Below are positions 38,630-38,695 of a stretch of DNA of 38,695 bases, piece by piece. The stretch lies in NCBI GenBank assembly GCA_963655255.1, contig CAVKEB010000023.1, forward strand, positions 1-38,695. Direction: 5' to 3'. Within the stretch, counting starts at the first letter, position 1. Every line of letters starts with the position of its first letter. Made by a program: the position numbers and the translations under genes. Under the pieces are notes generated by a model, which searched no databases, had not been told where the DNA came from, and worked only from the letters and a program-made list of their open reading frames with translations. The stretch is from CAG-791 sp963655255. GTDB taxonomy: Bacteria > Bacillota > Clostridia > Lachnospirales > Lachnospiraceae.

Positions 38630-38695
38630 GAGGCAAAATCTGCGATACCAGAGAGAATTTCGCGAAGGCGAATTCTCTCTGTATACAGAGTGCCG
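38630..38695 (-). repeat. Dispersed hairpin repeat, cut by the window edge
   Basis: This is nearly identical to the copy at 24154 (GAGGCAAAAT, CTGCGATACC, then the AGAGAGAATTTCGC/GCGAATTCTCTCT stem). The outer arm is cut off or diverged after GTATACAGAG. It lies in the 5' untranslated region of the TPM-domain gene, in the same orientation as the copies before yqeK and the ACT gene. Confidence 0.85.

Noticed and set aside
1..38695. tRNA or rRNA genes, complete insertion sequences, replication origin
   Set aside because: No cloverleaf with CCA-end context, no rRNA segments, no complete transposase with terminal repeats and no DnaA-box cluster were seen on either strand.

Overview
The window looks like a chromosomal segment of a GC-moderate Clostridia bacterium, most plausibly a Lachnospiraceae-type gut anaerobe. 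This is inferred from Gram-positive (DinR-type) LexA boxes, strong AGGAGG-like ribosome binding sites, an L27 with the Firmicutes N-terminal extension next to its Prp protease, a THF-riboswitch/folT pair, and the families of the accessory genes. No species can be named from the sequence alone.

Layout. 1-94: the 5' end of a probable group II intron lies directly behind an intrinsic terminator. 146-1537: a UDPGP-family sugar-nucleotide pyrophosphorylase with its promoter. 1879-3226: a divergent SOS locus (LysM/YneA-like small membrane protein and lexA) with three LexA boxes between the genes. 3.3-11.0 kb: an accessory island bracketed by two related short-repeat arrays (3305-3550 and 10818-11032). 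Each array lies 3' of a housekeeping unit (lexA, rsfS). The island holds a decayed BspA/InlB-repeat-like surface protein, decayed toxin-antitoxin remnants, a folT-folC folate operon with a THF riboswitch, and a minus-strand operon of two unrecognised genes, a macrodomain/PARG-like hydrolase and a broken RNA 2'-phosphotransferase (kptA). The two kptA pieces (8399-8569 and 4650-4739) suggest that the folate operon and neighbouring debris were inserted inside kptA.

11.0-15.7 kb is the conserved operon rplU-prp-rpmA-obgE-yhbY-nadD-yqeK-rsfS, read on the minus strand (ribosome assembly, NAD synthesis). 15.7-19.9 kb holds a YeiH-type transporter, a methyltransferase, and a short-chain dehydrogenase divergent from a LysR regulator. 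19.9-23.8 kb is an AT-rich, probably imported cassette: an SdpI fragment, two hexapeptide acetyltransferases and a MATE exporter divergent from an AraC regulator. 23.8-31.3 kb holds an ACT-domain protein, a membrane/TPR-like protein, an alpha/beta hydrolase, an L-2-amino-thiazoline-4-carboxylate hydrolase-like gene with a clear operator palindrome, a methyltransferase fragment, an Rpn-type nuclease, a 373-bp nested palindromic element, a cytidylate-kinase-like gene and a second MATE exporter. 31.5-36.0 kb is a MacA-MacB-type tripartite efflux operon with an operator at its promoter. 36.1-38.6 kb encodes a large zinc-ribbon/TPM-domain membrane protein.

Cross-cutting signals. A family of hairpin repeats sits just 5' of start codons (12043, 24154, 38630, relatives at 13022 and 28848). 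LexA-box palindromes sit at the tips of two terminator-like hairpins. Two neighbouring terminators at 31.3-31.6 kb share the same 12-nt loop. The strongest candidates for something new are the island-bracketing repeat arrays, the ADP-ribose/RNA-repair operon split by the folate operon, and the hairpin repeat family.
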